This document shows positions 1 through 8,426 of a DNA stretch of 64,000 nt, in pieces (positions within the stretch are counted from its first letter, which is position 1; each line of letters starts with the position of its first letter). Under the pieces are notes generated by a model. The model did not search any database, was not told the DNA's origin, and saw only the letters and a list, made by a program, of their open reading frames with translations. Source of the stretch: Hyphomicrobiales bacterium (GTDB lineage: Bacteria; Pseudomonadota; Alphaproteobacteria; Rhizobiales; Rhizobiaceae). A program made the translations under genes and the position numbers. Location: assembly GCA_900470195.1 (NCBI GenBank), contig UEIJ01000006.1, positions 158,227 through 222,226 on the forward strand, written 5' to 3'.

Positions 1-263
1 AGACCTGAATCGCGAATTGCGCGTTCCACGGCGCCCACCATGCTCTTGTCCCAGACGGAAACCGAAAGCATACGCGATTCGGGAACGGTAATATTTGCGA
101 CCTGATTGATCGGCATTGTCGAGCCATAGGCTTCGATGACGATCGGCTCCAGCAAACTTGCGGAAGCACGGCCCGTACGCAGGCCACCAAGATCATGCTT
201 CAAAGAGTTGATTGCGCCTTCCATGCGGCGTTTCAGGTCGTTGATGTCGAAAGCATCACTCAT
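1..263 (-). CDS. frr: Ribosome recycling factor, N-terminal part (cut by window edge)
   Basis: Releases ribosomes from mRNA after termination, together with EF-G. The visible 87 codons begin [18 protein letters not shown] and continue through GGLRTGRAS and the PINQVANI stretch, which are typical of the first half of RRF (family length about 185 residues). The gene leaves the window at base 1, so domain II and the C-terminal helix are not seen. The start is the ATG at 263, 33 bases after the pyrH stop, in the order rpsB-tsf-pyrH-frr that is common in bacteria. Only the truncation limits confidence. Confidence 0.95.
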   Translation of the reverse strand, partial: MSDAFDINDLKRRMEGAINSLKHDLGGLRTGRASASLLEPIVIEAYGSTMPINQVANITVPESRMLSVSVWDKSMVGAVERAIRDSG

Positions 264-296
264 GCATTTTCTCCTTCGATACGCAGCAAGGGTCGA

Positions 297-1019
297 TCAA
301 TTATCGGAAACGATCGTGCAGCGCCCCTTGCCTTGCAGAATTTCGGCCAAGCCGCCGTTTTCATGGATGGAATAGACTATTATCGGAATGTTGTTCTCAC
401 GCGCAAGGGCAACAGCGGCTGTATCCATGACCGCGAGCCCGCGATCGAGAACTTCTTTGTGGGTCAGACGATCGAAACGCGTTGCGTTCCGATCTTTTTT
501 CGGATCGGCGGAATAAATTCCGTCGACCTGCGTGCCCTTCAAAAGCGCGTCCGCCTCGATTTCCGCAGCGCGAAGAGCCGCAGCCGAGTCCGTCGTGAAG
601 AAAGGATTTCCGGTACCGCCAGCAAAAATCACAACCTTACCCTCATCCATATAGGCCGTAGCCTGTCTCTGTGAGAAACTCTCACAGATTTCAGGCATGG
701 CGATGGCCGAGAGTACAACGGAATCGACACCAATCTTATGCAGGGAGGTACGCAGCGCGAGCGAATTGATGACCGTGGCCAGCATCCCCATGTGATCGCC
801 TGTCACGCGGTCGCCTCCTTTGGAGGCCACAGCGACACCGCGGAAAATATTGCCGCCGCCGATTACGACGCCAACTTCCACGCCGAGCGACCGCGCCTGC
901 TTGATATCGCTTGCTATACGGTCCGCAACGGAAACATCGATGCCAAAGCCCTGACTGCCCATCAATGCCTCGCCCGAGGCTTTCAAAAGGACGCGTTTGT
1001 AGGCGGGTTGACCTGGCAT
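297..1019 (-). CDS. pyrH: UMP kinase
   Basis: Phosphorylates UMP to UDP with ATP in pyrimidine nucleotide synthesis; the bacterial enzyme is a hexamer of the amino acid kinase fold. The 240-residue product begins MPGQPAYKRVLLKASGEAL; the K-x-SGEAL phosphate-binding start, the GGGNIFRG loop and the DPKKD segment near residue 170 are all present, and the length is normal. I chose the ATG at 1019 because it puts the conserved KRVLLKASGEAL block at the usual distance from the N-terminus; an upstream in-frame start at 1046 would add nine unconserved residues. It sits 170 bases downstream of tsf, with a strong stem-loop in the gap, and just before frr. Confidence 0.96.
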   Translation of the reverse strand: MPGQPAYKRVLLKASGEALMGSQGFGIDVSVADRIASDIKQARSLGVEVGVVIGGGNIFRGVAVASKGGDRVTGDHMGMLATVINSLALRTSLHKIGVDSVVLSAIAMPEICESFSQRQATAYMDEGKVVIFAGGTGNPFFTTDSAAALRAAEIEADALLKGTQVDGIYSADPKKDRNATRFDRLTHKEVLDRGLAVMDTAAVALARENNIPIIVYSIHENGGLAEILQGKGRCTIVSDN

Positions 1020-1071
1020 TGGATGCTCTCCGCAGATTGTGATCAAGTGGATGTGTTCGGGTTCCGATACA

Positions 1072-1105
1072 CGAAGGGCACCGCGTTGTCACGCGGTGCC
1101 CTTCG
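1072..1105 (-). terminator. Stem-loop between tsf and pyrH
   Basis: A perfect 14-bp inverted repeat (1072-1085 with 1092-1105, arms CGAAGGGCACCGCG) with a 6-base loop. It lies about 85 bases past the tsf stop. The minus strand has no strong T run after it, so it may be a partial terminator or an RNA-stabilising hairpin rather than a full Rho-independent terminator. Confidence 0.5.
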
Positions 1106-1130
1106 TAATCAAAAGCCTTTTCAGGCAATC

Positions 1131-1176
1131 AGCGCATTCCGAAAAGCCAAAACCGGCTTTCGGGACAAATCGCGCT
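1131..1176. repeat. Imperfect palindromic intergenic element
   Basis: Outer arms AGCGC (1131-1135) and GCGCT (1172-1176) enclose a near-palindrome in which CCGAAAAGCC at 1139-1148 faces GGCTTTCGG at 1155-1163 with one bulged base. In layout it resembles the short palindromic intergenic repeats that are common in Brucella and rhizobia. No second copy was seen in this window, so membership of a repeat family is from memory only. Confidence 0.35.
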
Positions 1177-1189
1177 GAAAACAGGTCGT

Positions 1190-2107
1190 TTAGCCCTTGG
1201 CAGCAGCAGCTACTTCAGCAGCGAAATCGGTTTCTTCCTTTTCGATGCCTTCACCGAGAGCGATACGGACAAAGCCCGTGATCTTGGCCGGTGCACCGAT
1301 GGTCTTTTCAGCTTCCTTGAGGGCAGCTGCGACCGTCAGGTCAGGATTGATAACGAAAGCCTGCGAAAGAAGAACAACTTCTTCATAGAACTTGCGCATG
1401 CGGCCTTCGATCATCTTCTCGATGATATTGTCCGGCTTGCCGGATTCGCGAGCCTGCTCGATGAAGATCGCCTTTTCGCGCTCGGCAGCAGCCGGGTCGA
1501 CATCTTCGGCGGTCAAAGCCAGCGGGTTGATAGCAGCAACGTGCATGGCAACCTGACGACCGAATGCATTTGCAGCTTCTGCATCGCCGGCGGTTTCGAT
1601 TGCAACGAGAACGCCCAGCTTGCCGAGGCCATCAGCAACACCGTTGTGGATGTAGGTCGCGACAACGCCCTGCGGGACGGTCAGCGCAGCCGAACGGCGG
1701 AAGCCGATGTTTTCGCCGATGGTAGCAACAGCGTCCTTCGCCGTTTCGGTAACGGACTTGCCGTCAACCTTGGCGTCGGCAACAGCTTCGGTCGAACCAT
1801 CGGTCGACAAAGCGGCCTGCGCGATCTTGCGGACCAGATCCTGGAAAGCATCGTTGCGGGCAACGAAGTCGGTTTCGGAGTTGACTTCGACAACAACAGC
1901 CTTGTTGCCGGAAGCTGCCACGCCGACCAGACCTTCAGCAGCTGTACGGCCAGCCTTCTTGTCGGCCTTTGCAATACCCTTCGCACGCAGCCAGTCAACG
2001 GCGGCGTCGATATCGCCATTGGTTTCGGCAAGTGCTGCCTTGCAGTCCATCATGCCGGCGCCGGTGAGGTCGCGGAGTTCTTTGACGAGAGATGCGGAAA
2101 TGCTCAT
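1190..2107 (-). CDS. tsf: Elongation factor Ts
   Basis: Guanine-nucleotide exchange factor that recycles EF-Tu from its GDP form. The 305-residue protein begins [19 protein letters not shown]; the [13 protein letters not shown] motif near residue 21, the TDFVARN element and the C-terminal dimerisation domain are recognisable, and the length is normal. The ATG at 2107 is preceded by the Shine-Dalgarno-like AAAGGCGA; longer in-frame starts reach into the leader and are not conserved-looking. It follows rpsB with a 187-base gap that contains a small stem-loop at 2132-2152. Confidence 0.97.
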   Translation of the reverse strand: MSISASLVKELRDLTGAGMMDCKAALAETNGDIDAAVDWLRAKGIAKADKKAGRTAAEGLVGVAASGNKAVVVEVNSETDFVARNDAFQDLVRKIAQAALSTDGSTEAVADAKVDGKSVTETAKDAVATIGENIGFRRSAALTVPQGVVATYIHNGVADGLGKLGVLVAIETAGDAEAANAFGRQVAMHVAAINPLALTAEDVDPAAAEREKAIFIEQARESGKPDNIIEKMIEGRMRKFYEEVVLLSQAFVINPDLTVAAALKEAEKTIGAPAKITGFVRIALGEGIEKEETDFAAEVAAAAKG

Positions 2108-2131
2108 GATATCGCCTTTCATGAAAGCGAA

Positions 2132-2152
2132 GGCACACCGGATGGGTGTGCC
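2132..2152 (-). other. Stem-loop in the tsf leader
   Basis: GGCACACC (2132-2139) pairs with GGTGTGCC (2145-2152) around a 5-base loop, 25 bases before the tsf start codon and about 140 bases after the rpsB stop. No T run follows on the minus strand, so this looks like a leader or processing hairpin rather than a terminator. Confidence 0.4.
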
Positions 2153-2294
2153 AACATTTAACCGGCGCTTGTTTTCTGGATCGCGACCTGACCTGAGCAT
2201 TGCACTACAGGAATCACAATCTCGCACCGGGATGAAACGAGATTATCCACCCGCCCTATCACAGATATGACGGATGGATGAAATCATACGCTGA

Positions 2295-3065
2295 TTAAGC
2301 GCCTTCAGCCGGAGCTTCGAGGGCCGGCTCTATCGGAGCTTCAGCCTGCGCGCCGATGTCGATGCCCATCGCGCCCTGCTGACGCGCAATGCCGTCGAGA
2401 GCAGCGCGGGCAATCAGATCGCAATAAAGAGCGATAGCGCGTGCGGCGTCATCGTTGCCCGGGATCGGGTAATCGATCTGGTCCGGATCGCAGTTCGAGT
2501 CGATCACGGCGACAACCGGGATACCAAGACGCTTGGCTTCCTGAATAGCGATCGCTTCCTTGTTGGTGTCGATGATGAACATCAGGTCCGGAACCGAACC
2601 CATGTCCTTGATACCGCCGAGGGCGCGGTCAAGCTTTTCACGCTCGCGCTCGAGGTTCAGGCGTTCCTTCTTGGTGAAGCCCTGAGCTTCGCCAGCCAGG
2701 AGTTCATCGAGCTTGCGCAGACGCTGGATCGAGTTGGAGATCGTCTTCCAGTTGGTCATCATGCCGCCGAGCCAGCGTGCATTGACGTAATACTGTGCCG
2801 AACGGTTGGCAGCATCGGCAATAATATCCGAAGCCTGACGCTTCGTGCCGACGAACAGAACGCGACCGCCGCGAGCGACCGTGTCCGAAACGATCTTCAG
2901 CGCATTATGCAGAAGAGGAACGGTCTGGGACAGATCGAGAATGTGGATATTGTTGCGGTCACCATAGATGTATGGCGCCATTTTCGGGTTCCAGCGATGG
3001 GTCTGGTGGCCGAAGTGAACACCAGCTTCCAGAAGCTGGCGCATGCTGAAATCAGGCAATGCCAT
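2295..3065 (-). CDS. rpsB: 30S ribosomal protein S2
   Basis: S2 binds late to the body-head junction of the 30S subunit and helps to recruit S1. The 256-residue product starts [31 protein letters not shown], the FVGTKRQA segment and the [13 protein letters not shown] motif are classic S2. The tail ends in an Ala/Glu/Pro-rich extension as in related alphaproteobacteria. The ATG at 3065 follows AAAAGGAAAATAAAG, a good ribosome-binding site. It is the first gene of rpsB-tsf-pyrH-frr and has a long, structured leader (see 3088-3151). Confidence 0.97.
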   Translation of the reverse strand: MALPDFSMRQLLEAGVHFGHQTHRWNPKMAPYIYGDRNNIHILDLSQTVPLLHNALKIVSDTVARGGRVLFVGTKRQASDIIADAANRSAQYYVNARWLGGMMTNWKTISNSIQRLRKLDELLAGEAQGFTKKERLNLEREREKLDRALGGIKDMGSVPDLMFIIDTNKEAIAIQEAKRLGIPVVAVIDSNCDPDQIDYPIPGNDDAARAIALYCDLIARAALDGIARQQGAMGIDIGAQAEAPIEPALEAPAEGA

Positions 3066-3087
3066 CTTTATTTTCCTTTTCCGGTTT

Positions 3088-3151
3088 AACCTCCACGGGC
3101 TGAGGCGATTTCTCGCCACCGGAGGTTTTTGCCGGATTTCTCCCGACAAAA
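3088..3151 (-). ncRNA. Structured 5' leader of rpsB (candidate autoregulatory element)
   Basis: Read on the minus strand, two stem-loops stand between the probable promoter and the rpsB start. The first, at 3127-3151, is a 9-bp stem with one G-T pair. The second has an outer stem formed by 3121-3127 and 3088-3094 (AACCTCC with GGAGGTT) and an inner GGCGA/TCGCC stem (3104-3108, 3113-3117) with a GAAA tetraloop. An S2-controlled leader is known for rpsB in gammaproteobacteria; whether this one is equivalent is inference. Confidence 0.4.
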
Positions 3152-3218
3152 GCCCATCCCGTGTGTGGAATAGGCGCGCTGTTAACTGATCGCGCCGCAA
3201 ATTGCAAGTCGTCCGCAC

Positions 3219-3224
3219 AATATA
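3219..3224 (-). promoter_or_regulatory. Candidate -10 element for the rpsB operon
   Basis: TATATT on the minus strand in the context GCTATATTGTG, about 155 bases upstream of rpsB. It would give a leader of roughly 145 nucleotides that includes both stem-loops. No convincing -35 is seen at 17 bases, so this is a weak call. Confidence 0.3.
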
Positions 3225-3261
3225 GCATCGAACAGGCGGATAAACACGCCGGTCAGCGTGC

Positions 3262-4101
3262 CTATTTGCAGGCTTCAGCCTGCTTGGCCGTATCATAGAC
3301 ATCAAGCTTCACCAGCTTGCCGCGCATGGAGAAATCTCCATAATCCATTGTGAGGTCGCGGGTAATCCCGTTTCGATAAAGCTTGAAATTGATACGGTAG
3401 ATCGGCAGGCCGTCCTGCTTTTCCTTGTCATCGAAATAGGCAATTGTTACCGGCCAGACCTGATCCTTGGAAAACTTGCCCATGACTTTGGTCTCATCGT
3501 CCGGCAGCGCCTGTTCCTTGCCGACGACAACGGTGGTTGCAACCACCCGGTCGGCATCTTCGGAAGCATCAAACAGCGATGTCTGGTAGAACTTCTGCCC
3601 GGCTTCCGCCTTGCCGATCAGTTCTTCCATATGACCAGTCGGAAACTGCGTTCCCTTGAGGTCAAGCTTGTTTTCCTTCGGCTTGCTCAGTTCGACGACC
3701 GTCTTGCCACCCTCAAGCTTCGCGTCGCCGCGCACTTCCTTGACCAATTCCTTGTCCACGAAGGTCTTGTTGACGAAGCGAAAATTCTTTCCATCAGCGC
3801 CTTCGAACGTGGTCGTCTGCTGGTCGGTCACGCGCTGCGGCTGCTCTTCCATGTCAATCCGGGTCACGAAACGGAAATTGGTGGTGTAGCCCTCGCATGC
3901 TGATCCGTTGAACTCATAGACCATGCGCCCGGTCAGACCGCTGATTCCGGATTTTTCATCAGCTCGATCCAGAGTCAGATCATAGACTGCGCGGTGTGGA
4001 ACCAACGTTACCGTCGAGGCCGCTTGCGCGGCACCAGCAAATCCGGCCCAAATACAAGCAGCCGTTCCACTCGCCGCAACCGCACTCTTGAAAAAACGCA
4101 T
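3262..4101 (-). CDS. eipB: Cell envelope integrity protein EipB (DUF1849)
   Basis: Periplasmic beta-spiral protein of the DUF1849 family; in Brucella abortus EipB is needed for envelope integrity. The 279-residue product has an N-terminal signal peptide (charged start MRFFK, hydrophobic stretch to about residue 25, probable cleavage after AQA). The mature part begins near [16 protein letters not shown], the family's typical opening. Only two cysteines remain after the signal peptide, at residues 69 and 278, which agrees with the disulfide I remember for EipB. The ATG at 4101 fits the signal peptide; an upstream start at 4131 would spoil it. It is divergent from the RidA gene and downstream of nothing obvious, so it is probably monocistronic. 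Confidence 0.9.
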   Translation of the reverse strand: MRFFKSAVAASGTAACIWAGFAGAAQAASTVTLVPHRAVYDLTLDRADEKSGISGLTGRMVYEFNGSACEGYTTNFRFVTRIDMEEQPQRVTDQQTTTFEGADGKNFRFVNKTFVDKELVKEVRGDAKLEGGKTVVELSKPKENKLDLKGTQFPTGHMEELIGKAEAGQKFYQTSLFDASEDADRVVATTVVVGKEQALPDDETKVMGKFSKDQVWPVTIAYFDDKEKQDGLPIYRINFKLYRNGITRDLTMDYGDFSMRGKLVKLDVYDTAKQAEACK

Positions 4102-4243
4102 ACATGAATCTCCCGATGAGTTGACGAGCATGATAAAAAAACTCGTGGCGGAAGCGAGGCAAAAAACGCACCCTTCCCCAAAGCTTCACCGATTCTGCTT
4201 ACAGGTAGATCGCGAAGTACCTTTGCAAGCAAGGATTAATATA

Positions 4244-4708
4244 ATGACCGATACGATCGACAGCCGCCTTAAAAATCTGGGTATATCCATCCCGGAAGCC
4301 GCCGCACCCGCTGCAAACTACGTTCCTTTTGCCCAAAGCGGCTCTTTGCTTCTCACCTCAGGCCAGCTACCACTCGATGGCGGCAAGCTGGTGCACACGG
4401 GTCAGATCGGAGACGAGTTGACAGTTGCACACGGACAAGCGGCAGCACGCGCCTGCGCCATCAATATTCTTGCACAGGCAAAGGCGGCGCTTGGCGACCT
4501 CGGCCGCATCAAGCGGGTTGTAAAAATTACCGCATTCGTAGCCTCAACCCCCGACTTTGTGGAACAGCATCTTGTTGCCAACGGCGCATCGGATCTCCTC
4601 GTGGCGGTTCTCGGCGACGCCGGCAAACATGCCCGCTCGGCTGTTGGCGTTGCCAGCCTGCCGCTCAACGCACCTGTCGAAATAGAAGCAATCATCGAGG
4701 TTGCATGA
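4244..4708 (+). CDS. RidA family protein
   Basis: A 154-residue member of the RidA/YjgF/TdcF family, small trimeric proteins of which true RidA hydrolyses reactive 2-aminoacrylate and other enamines. It has the LLLTSGQLP element, the internal alpha-helical segment and the LPLNAPVEIEAIIEVA ending. The canonical RidA arginine in the R-S/T-context near the C-terminus is not clear here (ARSAVGVASLPL), so this may be a divergent subgroup of the family. The ATG at 4244 follows AAGGATTAATATA. The next gene starts two bases after its stop, so the two are probably cotranscribed. Confidence 0.85.
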   Translation: MTDTIDSRLKNLGISIPEAAAPAANYVPFAQSGSLLLTSGQLPLDGGKLVHTGQIGDELTVAHGQAAARACAINILAQAKAALGDLGRIKRVVKITAFVASTPDFVEQHLVANGASDLLVAVLGDAGKHARSAVGVASLPLNAPVEIEAIIEVA

Positions 4709-4709
4709 C

Positions 4710-5435
4710 ATGACGTCCGTCGACTGGATCAAAAAGCGCCCCGTCGCCCATCGTGGATTGCACGATCTTAACAAGGTACGCTGGGAAAACACCCTTTCGG
4801 CGTTTGAGGCAGCAGCCAAAGCGGGATTCGCTATTGAATGCGATGTTCATCTCACCCGCGATGGCGGCGTGGTCGTCTTTCATGACGACGAGTTGAAGCG
4901 TCTCGCAGGTCGCGAAGGTTACATCAGCAATTTGACGCTTGCCGAAGCGACCGCGCTCAAGGTCGGCGGCACCGCCGATCACGTGCCGACGCTTCGTCAG
5001 ATGCTTGATCTGGTCAACGGTCGTGTTCCTCTTGTGATCGAGTTGAAGGGCATAGAAGGCAAGGACGACGGGCTGGTTGCCGCTGTCGCCAGGGAACTGG
5101 CATCTTATAAGGGCGAAGCCGCGATCATGTCTTTCGATCACCACCTGGTCCGCCGCTTTGCAGCAGACGCGCCTGGTATTCCGGGAGGACTTACCGCCGA
5201 AGGTACCCGCACGGAAGATTTTGAAAGGCATTTTTCCATGCTCGCGCATGGCATTTCCTTCGTATCCTATAATGTGCATCACCTGCCCAACCCGTTCGTC
5301 ACCTTCGTTCGGGAGAAGCTGCATATGCCGGTCATCAGCTGGACCATTCGGGATCGCGAAATGCAGAAGCATAGCGATCTCAATGTCGACCAGATCACGT
5401 TCGAAGGCTTCGATCCGCGCGCCCTCGTGGCTTGA
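4710..5435 (+). CDS. Glycerophosphodiester phosphodiesterase family protein
   Basis: Predicted to hydrolyse glycerophosphodiesters to glycerol 3-phosphate and an alcohol. The 241-residue GDPD domain carries the catalytic His of PVAHRG (H14), the metal ligands E43 and D45 in IECDVHLT, and the second catalytic His in VVFHDD (H58), all in the usual order. No signal peptide is seen, so it is probably cytoplasmic. The ATG at 4710 begins one base after the RidA stop; an upstream TTG at 4701 would overlap it. The next gene begins within or just after its end, which suggests an operon. Confidence 0.88.
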   Translation: MTSVDWIKKRPVAHRGLHDLNKVRWENTLSAFEAAAKAGFAIECDVHLTRDGGVVVFHDDELKRLAGREGYISNLTLAEATALKVGGTADHVPTLRQMLDLVNGRVPLVIELKGIEGKDDGLVAAVARELASYKGEAAIMSFDHHLVRRFAADAPGIPGGLTAEGTRTEDFERHFSMLAHGISFVSYNVHHLPNPFVTFVREKLHMPVISWTIRDREMQKHSDLNVDQITFEGFDPRALVA

Positions 5436-5461
5436 CGACAACACGCCGAGCGCAGCAACAT

Positions 5462-6676
5462 ATGCGTGGTAACGGCAAAGGAATAGCGGTGAACGACGAA
5501 GATCCGCAGAATGAGCAAAGCTTCGTTCTCCGTGTCGTTGAGAATATCAGCGAATTCACGGAAGACGAATGGAACAGTCTTGTCGGGGCTTCCCGGCAGG
5601 ACACGCATTACAATCCCTTCATTAGCCGCAACTTCCTGCTCGCTATGGAAGAATCGGGATCGGTTTCGCGCAACGCAGGCTGGCTTCCGCGCCATTTGCA
5701 TCTGGAGGACGATAGAGGACGCCTCATTGGGGCCGTGCCGAACTATCTGAAGGGGCATAGTCAGGGAGAATATGTCTTCGATCATGGATGGGCTGACGCG
5801 TTCGAACGCGCCGGCGGGCGATACTATCCAAAATTTCAGGCCGCAGTGCCTTTCACACCGGCCACCGGACCACGCCTTCTCAATCACATTGCCTATGAAA
5901 GCGAAACCGTTCGGTTGGCACTGGCTGGCGGGCTCCGGGAACTGGCAGATCAATCCGGTGTCTCATCAGCGCATGTTACATTTGCGTTGCCGGATGAGAT
6001 ATCTGCACTGGAACGCGCAGGATTTCTCCACCGCACGGATCAGCAATTCCATTTCAGAAACAATGGCTTTAGGAGTTATGATGATTTTCTTAATGAGCTG
6101 GTGTCGAGAAAGCGCAAGGCGCTGAAAAAGGAACGGCGAGAGGCATTGTCAGACGGCATCGAAATCGATTGGCTGACCGGGCGTGATCTGACCGAAGCGG
6201 TCTGGGACGATTTCTTTGCATTCTATATGGATACAGGCAGCCGCAAATGGGGACGCCCCTATCTAAACAGGCGGTTCTTTTCTCTTATCGGCGAAAGCAT
6301 GGCGGAAGACATCCTCCTCGTCATGGCCAAGCGCAACGGACATTATATTGCCGGTGCAATCAACTTCATTGGCGGCGATACCCTTTTCGGCCGCCACTGG
6401 GGCTGTATCGAAGACCACCCTTATCTGCATTTCGAGGTTTGCTATCATCAGGCAATCGATTTTGCCATCGATCGAAAACTGAGTGTCGTGGAGGCTGGCG
6501 CACAAGGCGAGCATAAAATCGCCCGCGGTTACGTTCCGGTCACGACCCACTCGGCGCATTATATTGTTCATGAAGGCTTTCGAAACGCAGTGCGCGACTA
6601 TCTCGACCATGAGCGCCGCGAAGTCCAGCAAATCCAGAGCGCTTTGCGTGAACACTCCCCCTTCAGAGATGCCTGA
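5462..6676 (+). CDS. Peptidogalycan biosynthesis-like N-acyltransferase (COG3146/DUF482)
   Basis: A 404-residue protein of the FemAB-like GNAT superfamily group COG3146, predicted N-acyltransferases of unknown substrate. Recognisable are the HYNPFISRNFL opening, the SRKRKALKKERREA basic stretch near residue 220, and the HFEVCYHQAIDFAI and VEAGAQGEHKIARGY motifs of the second GNAT-like half. The start is uncertain: the ATG at 5462 lacks a good ribosome-binding site, while a GTG at 5489 has AAAGGA at a good distance and would give 395 residues. A TTG at 5432 overlapping the previous gene is less likely. It appears to be cotranscribed with the RidA and GDPD genes. Confidence 0.82.
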   Translation: MRGNGKGIAVNDEDPQNEQSFVLRVVENISEFTEDEWNSLVGASRQDTHYNPFISRNFLLAMEESGSVSRNAGWLPRHLHLEDDRGRLIGAVPNYLKGHSQGEYVFDHGWADAFERAGGRYYPKFQAAVPFTPATGPRLLNHIAYESETVRLALAGGLRELADQSGVSSAHVTFALPDEISALERAGFLHRTDQQFHFRNNGFRSYDDFLNELVSRKRKALKKERREALSDGIEIDWLTGRDLTEAVWDDFFAFYMDTGSRKWGRPYLNRRFFSLIGESMAEDILLVMAKRNGHYIAGAINFIGGDTLFGRHWGCIEDHPYLHFEVCYHQAIDFAIDRKLSVVEAGAQGEHKIARGYVPVTTHSAHYIVHEGFRNAVRDYLDHERREVQQIQSALREHSPFRDA

Positions 6677-6748
6677 ACCTATCGGTCTTGCCTAACGCGG
6701 CTTGATACGGTCTGATCCATTCAAACATTTCGCATTGGAGAGAATCGC

Positions 6749-7171
6749 ATGTCCGCGACCTATGACGACAATAATATCTTCGCCAAGATTCTACGCGGCG
6801 AAATCCCATCCACGCGTGTTTACGAAACCGACGACGTGGTTGCCTTCATGGATGTGATGCCGCAAGGAGCAGGCCATACATTGGTTGTACCAAAAGCGCC
6901 CTCCCGCAATCTGCTCGACGCGAAGCCGGAAACGCTCGCGAATCTCGTTCAGGCGGTGCAGAAAATCGCGCAGGCTGTGAAGAAGGCATTCGATGCAGAT
7001 GGCGTAACTGTCATGCAGTTCAACGAACCGGCATCCGGCCAGACCGTCTATCATCTGCATTTCCATGTGATCCCGCGCTTTGAAGGCGTAGCGCTCAAGC
7101 CCCATACCGGGCAGATGGAAGATGCGGCTGTTCTTTCAGCAAATGCTGAAAAGATTCGCGCAGCGCTCTGA
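6749..7171 (+). CDS. HIT family protein (HinT-like nucleotide hydrolase)
   Basis: A 140-residue histidine-triad protein; this branch hydrolyses phosphoramidate or adenylated substrates such as aminoacyl-AMP. The CIFCKI-type opening appears as NIFAKILRGEIP without the zinc cysteines, and the catalytic triad is HLHFHV with H102, H104 and H106. The QFNEPASGQTVYH segment before the triad is typical. The ATG at 6749 follows GGAGAG. It stands 72 bases after the acyltransferase gene. Confidence 0.92.
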   Translation: MSATYDDNNIFAKILRGEIPSTRVYETDDVVAFMDVMPQGAGHTLVVPKAPSRNLLDAKPETLANLVQAVQKIAQAVKKAFDADGVTVMQFNEPASGQTVYHLHFHVIPRFEGVALKPHTGQMEDAAVLSANAEKIRAAL

Positions 7172-7185
7172 TATGACTCACAGTT

Positions 7186-7533
7186 TCAAAGTGTAAGCAG
7201 ACCAGCAACCAGCAGGATTTCCGCGACCAGCACACCGACGAGCAATCGCTTGCCGGTGATGAGAAAAGCGGCAAATCCTGCCACGGCTGAACCAGCGCGC
7301 AGCCACAGCGGCGAATTGGCCAGTTCTCCATTGGGATAGAGAATAAGCTGTGCGATAACACCTGCCACCAGCGCGGTTGCAACGCAGCGCACGAGAACAA
7401 GAGCCTCAGAATCCTCCCGTACGCGCCCGCCAACCAGCACTCCCATCAGCCGGAACAGATAGGTTGGAAGCGCACCGGCCAGCAGGATAAAAAGAAACGG
7501 CCACCACCAGGTCGTAAAGCTATCCCAATTCAT
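7186..7533 (-). CDS. azlD: AzlD domain protein (branched-chain amino acid exporter subunit)
   Basis: A 115-residue membrane protein with four hydrophobic segments, the small partner of AzlC in AzlCD/BrnFE-type exporters of branched-chain amino acids. The opening FTTWWWPFLFILLAGALPTYLFRLMG and the RCVATALVAGVIAQL segment match the AzlD pattern. Its start overlaps the end of the larger azlC-like gene by four bases, which supports translational coupling and a two-subunit carrier. Substrate is inferred from the family only. Confidence 0.85.
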   Translation of the reverse strand: MNWDSFTTWWWPFLFILLAGALPTYLFRLMGVLVGGRVREDSEALVLVRCVATALVAGVIAQLILYPNGELANSPLWLRAGSAVAGFAAFLITGKRLLVGVLVAEILLVAGLLTL

Positions 7534-8291
7534 TCAGCGGCTCCCATCGACACGCGACGCATTCGGTGAAAACCAAAAGCGATCAGCCCGCCGAGAATTC
7601 CCGTAATCAGCAGATCATATCCCGGAGCCAGATGATGAAATATGGGAAACAGAACGATCCCGGAAATCATCGCAGCCTGCCCTGCCCGTTCTCTGGCTGA
7701 CCGCCAGAGCGAGGTCAGGAAATACATCGGAGTCAGCATGAAAAGTGCAGCGAAAACGATTGGCGGAAAAGACGCCGACAACGAATAGACGATGGCGACG
7801 ACAATCGCATTGGTTCCCACCAGAACCACACCGATCCCGGCAAAATAGCTGGTCCGCATGTCACGTGGAATCTTGCGAAGCTCTTCCATGGCCATCACCC
7901 AGGCGGTGACGGCAACAAAATGACAAAGGGCGGCCAGCGTCAGTTTCCGCGTTTTCGGTCCCTGCAACTCGGGAAGCAGCGCGACCACCATCGGCATCAA
8001 ACGCACGGATGACAGCCCAACAGCGAGCGCTGCAGCAGGCAAAGCCACGCCTGCGCTGATCGCACCGATCAGGACGACCTTCGCCGGAAGCGCCCAGATG
8101 GTCAGCGTCATGAAAACGGCCTGAACAACAGTGATCCCGCTTTCGATTGCCAGCCCAGCAAAGCCGATGAACGAACTCATCAATAATAGAGCTGGAATGC
8201 TGCAAATGCGCGTGCAGCCACGTAAAAACCACCGTATGTGACGACGGTCTTCTGAATTTTGCTCGGGGTTATCGGAATGAATCGGTGGCAT
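7530..8291 (-). CDS. azlC: AzlC family ABC-independent permease (branched-chain amino acid export)
   Basis: A 253-residue polytopic protein of the AzlC family. After a polar N-terminus of about 35 residues it has the SSFIGFAGLAIESGITVVQAVFMT segment and several further spans, and the ALAVGLSSVRLMPMVVALLPEL motif typical of AzlC. It forms a pair with the overlapping azlD-like gene. The ATG at 8291 is the longest start; a shorter start near the first membrane span cannot be excluded. The clpA terminator and a 130-base gap separate it from clpA. Confidence 0.85.
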   Translation of the reverse strand: MPPIHSDNPEQNSEDRRHIRWFLRGCTRICSIPALLLMSSFIGFAGLAIESGITVVQAVFMTLTIWALPAKVVLIGAISAGVALPAAALAVGLSSVRLMPMVVALLPELQGPKTRKLTLAALCHFVAVTAWVMAMEELRKIPRDMRTSYFAGIGVVLVGTNAIVVAIVYSLSASFPPIVFAALFMLTPMYFLTSLWRSARERAGQAAMISGIVLFPIFHHLAPGYDLLITGILGGLIAFGFHRMRRVSMGAAE

Positions 8292-8391
8292 GGGGCCCCG
8301 TTAGAGCAAGGTTCGAGCAAGTTGCACCCGGTTTTTAGCCGACCAGATCAGAAAACCTCAGTTTTCGTTCACACCGGCCATGCTCAAAACA

Positions 8392-8416
8392 AAACGGCCC
8401 TCAGGGAGGGCCGTTT
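8392..8416 (-). terminator. Rho-independent terminator of clpSA
   Basis: An 11-bp perfect stem (AAACGGCCCTC with GAGGGCCGTTT) and 3-base loop, followed on the minus strand by a T-rich stretch (TTTTGTTTTG). It begins 11 bases after the clpA stop. Confidence 0.85.
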
Positions 8417-8426
8417 CGATTGATTG

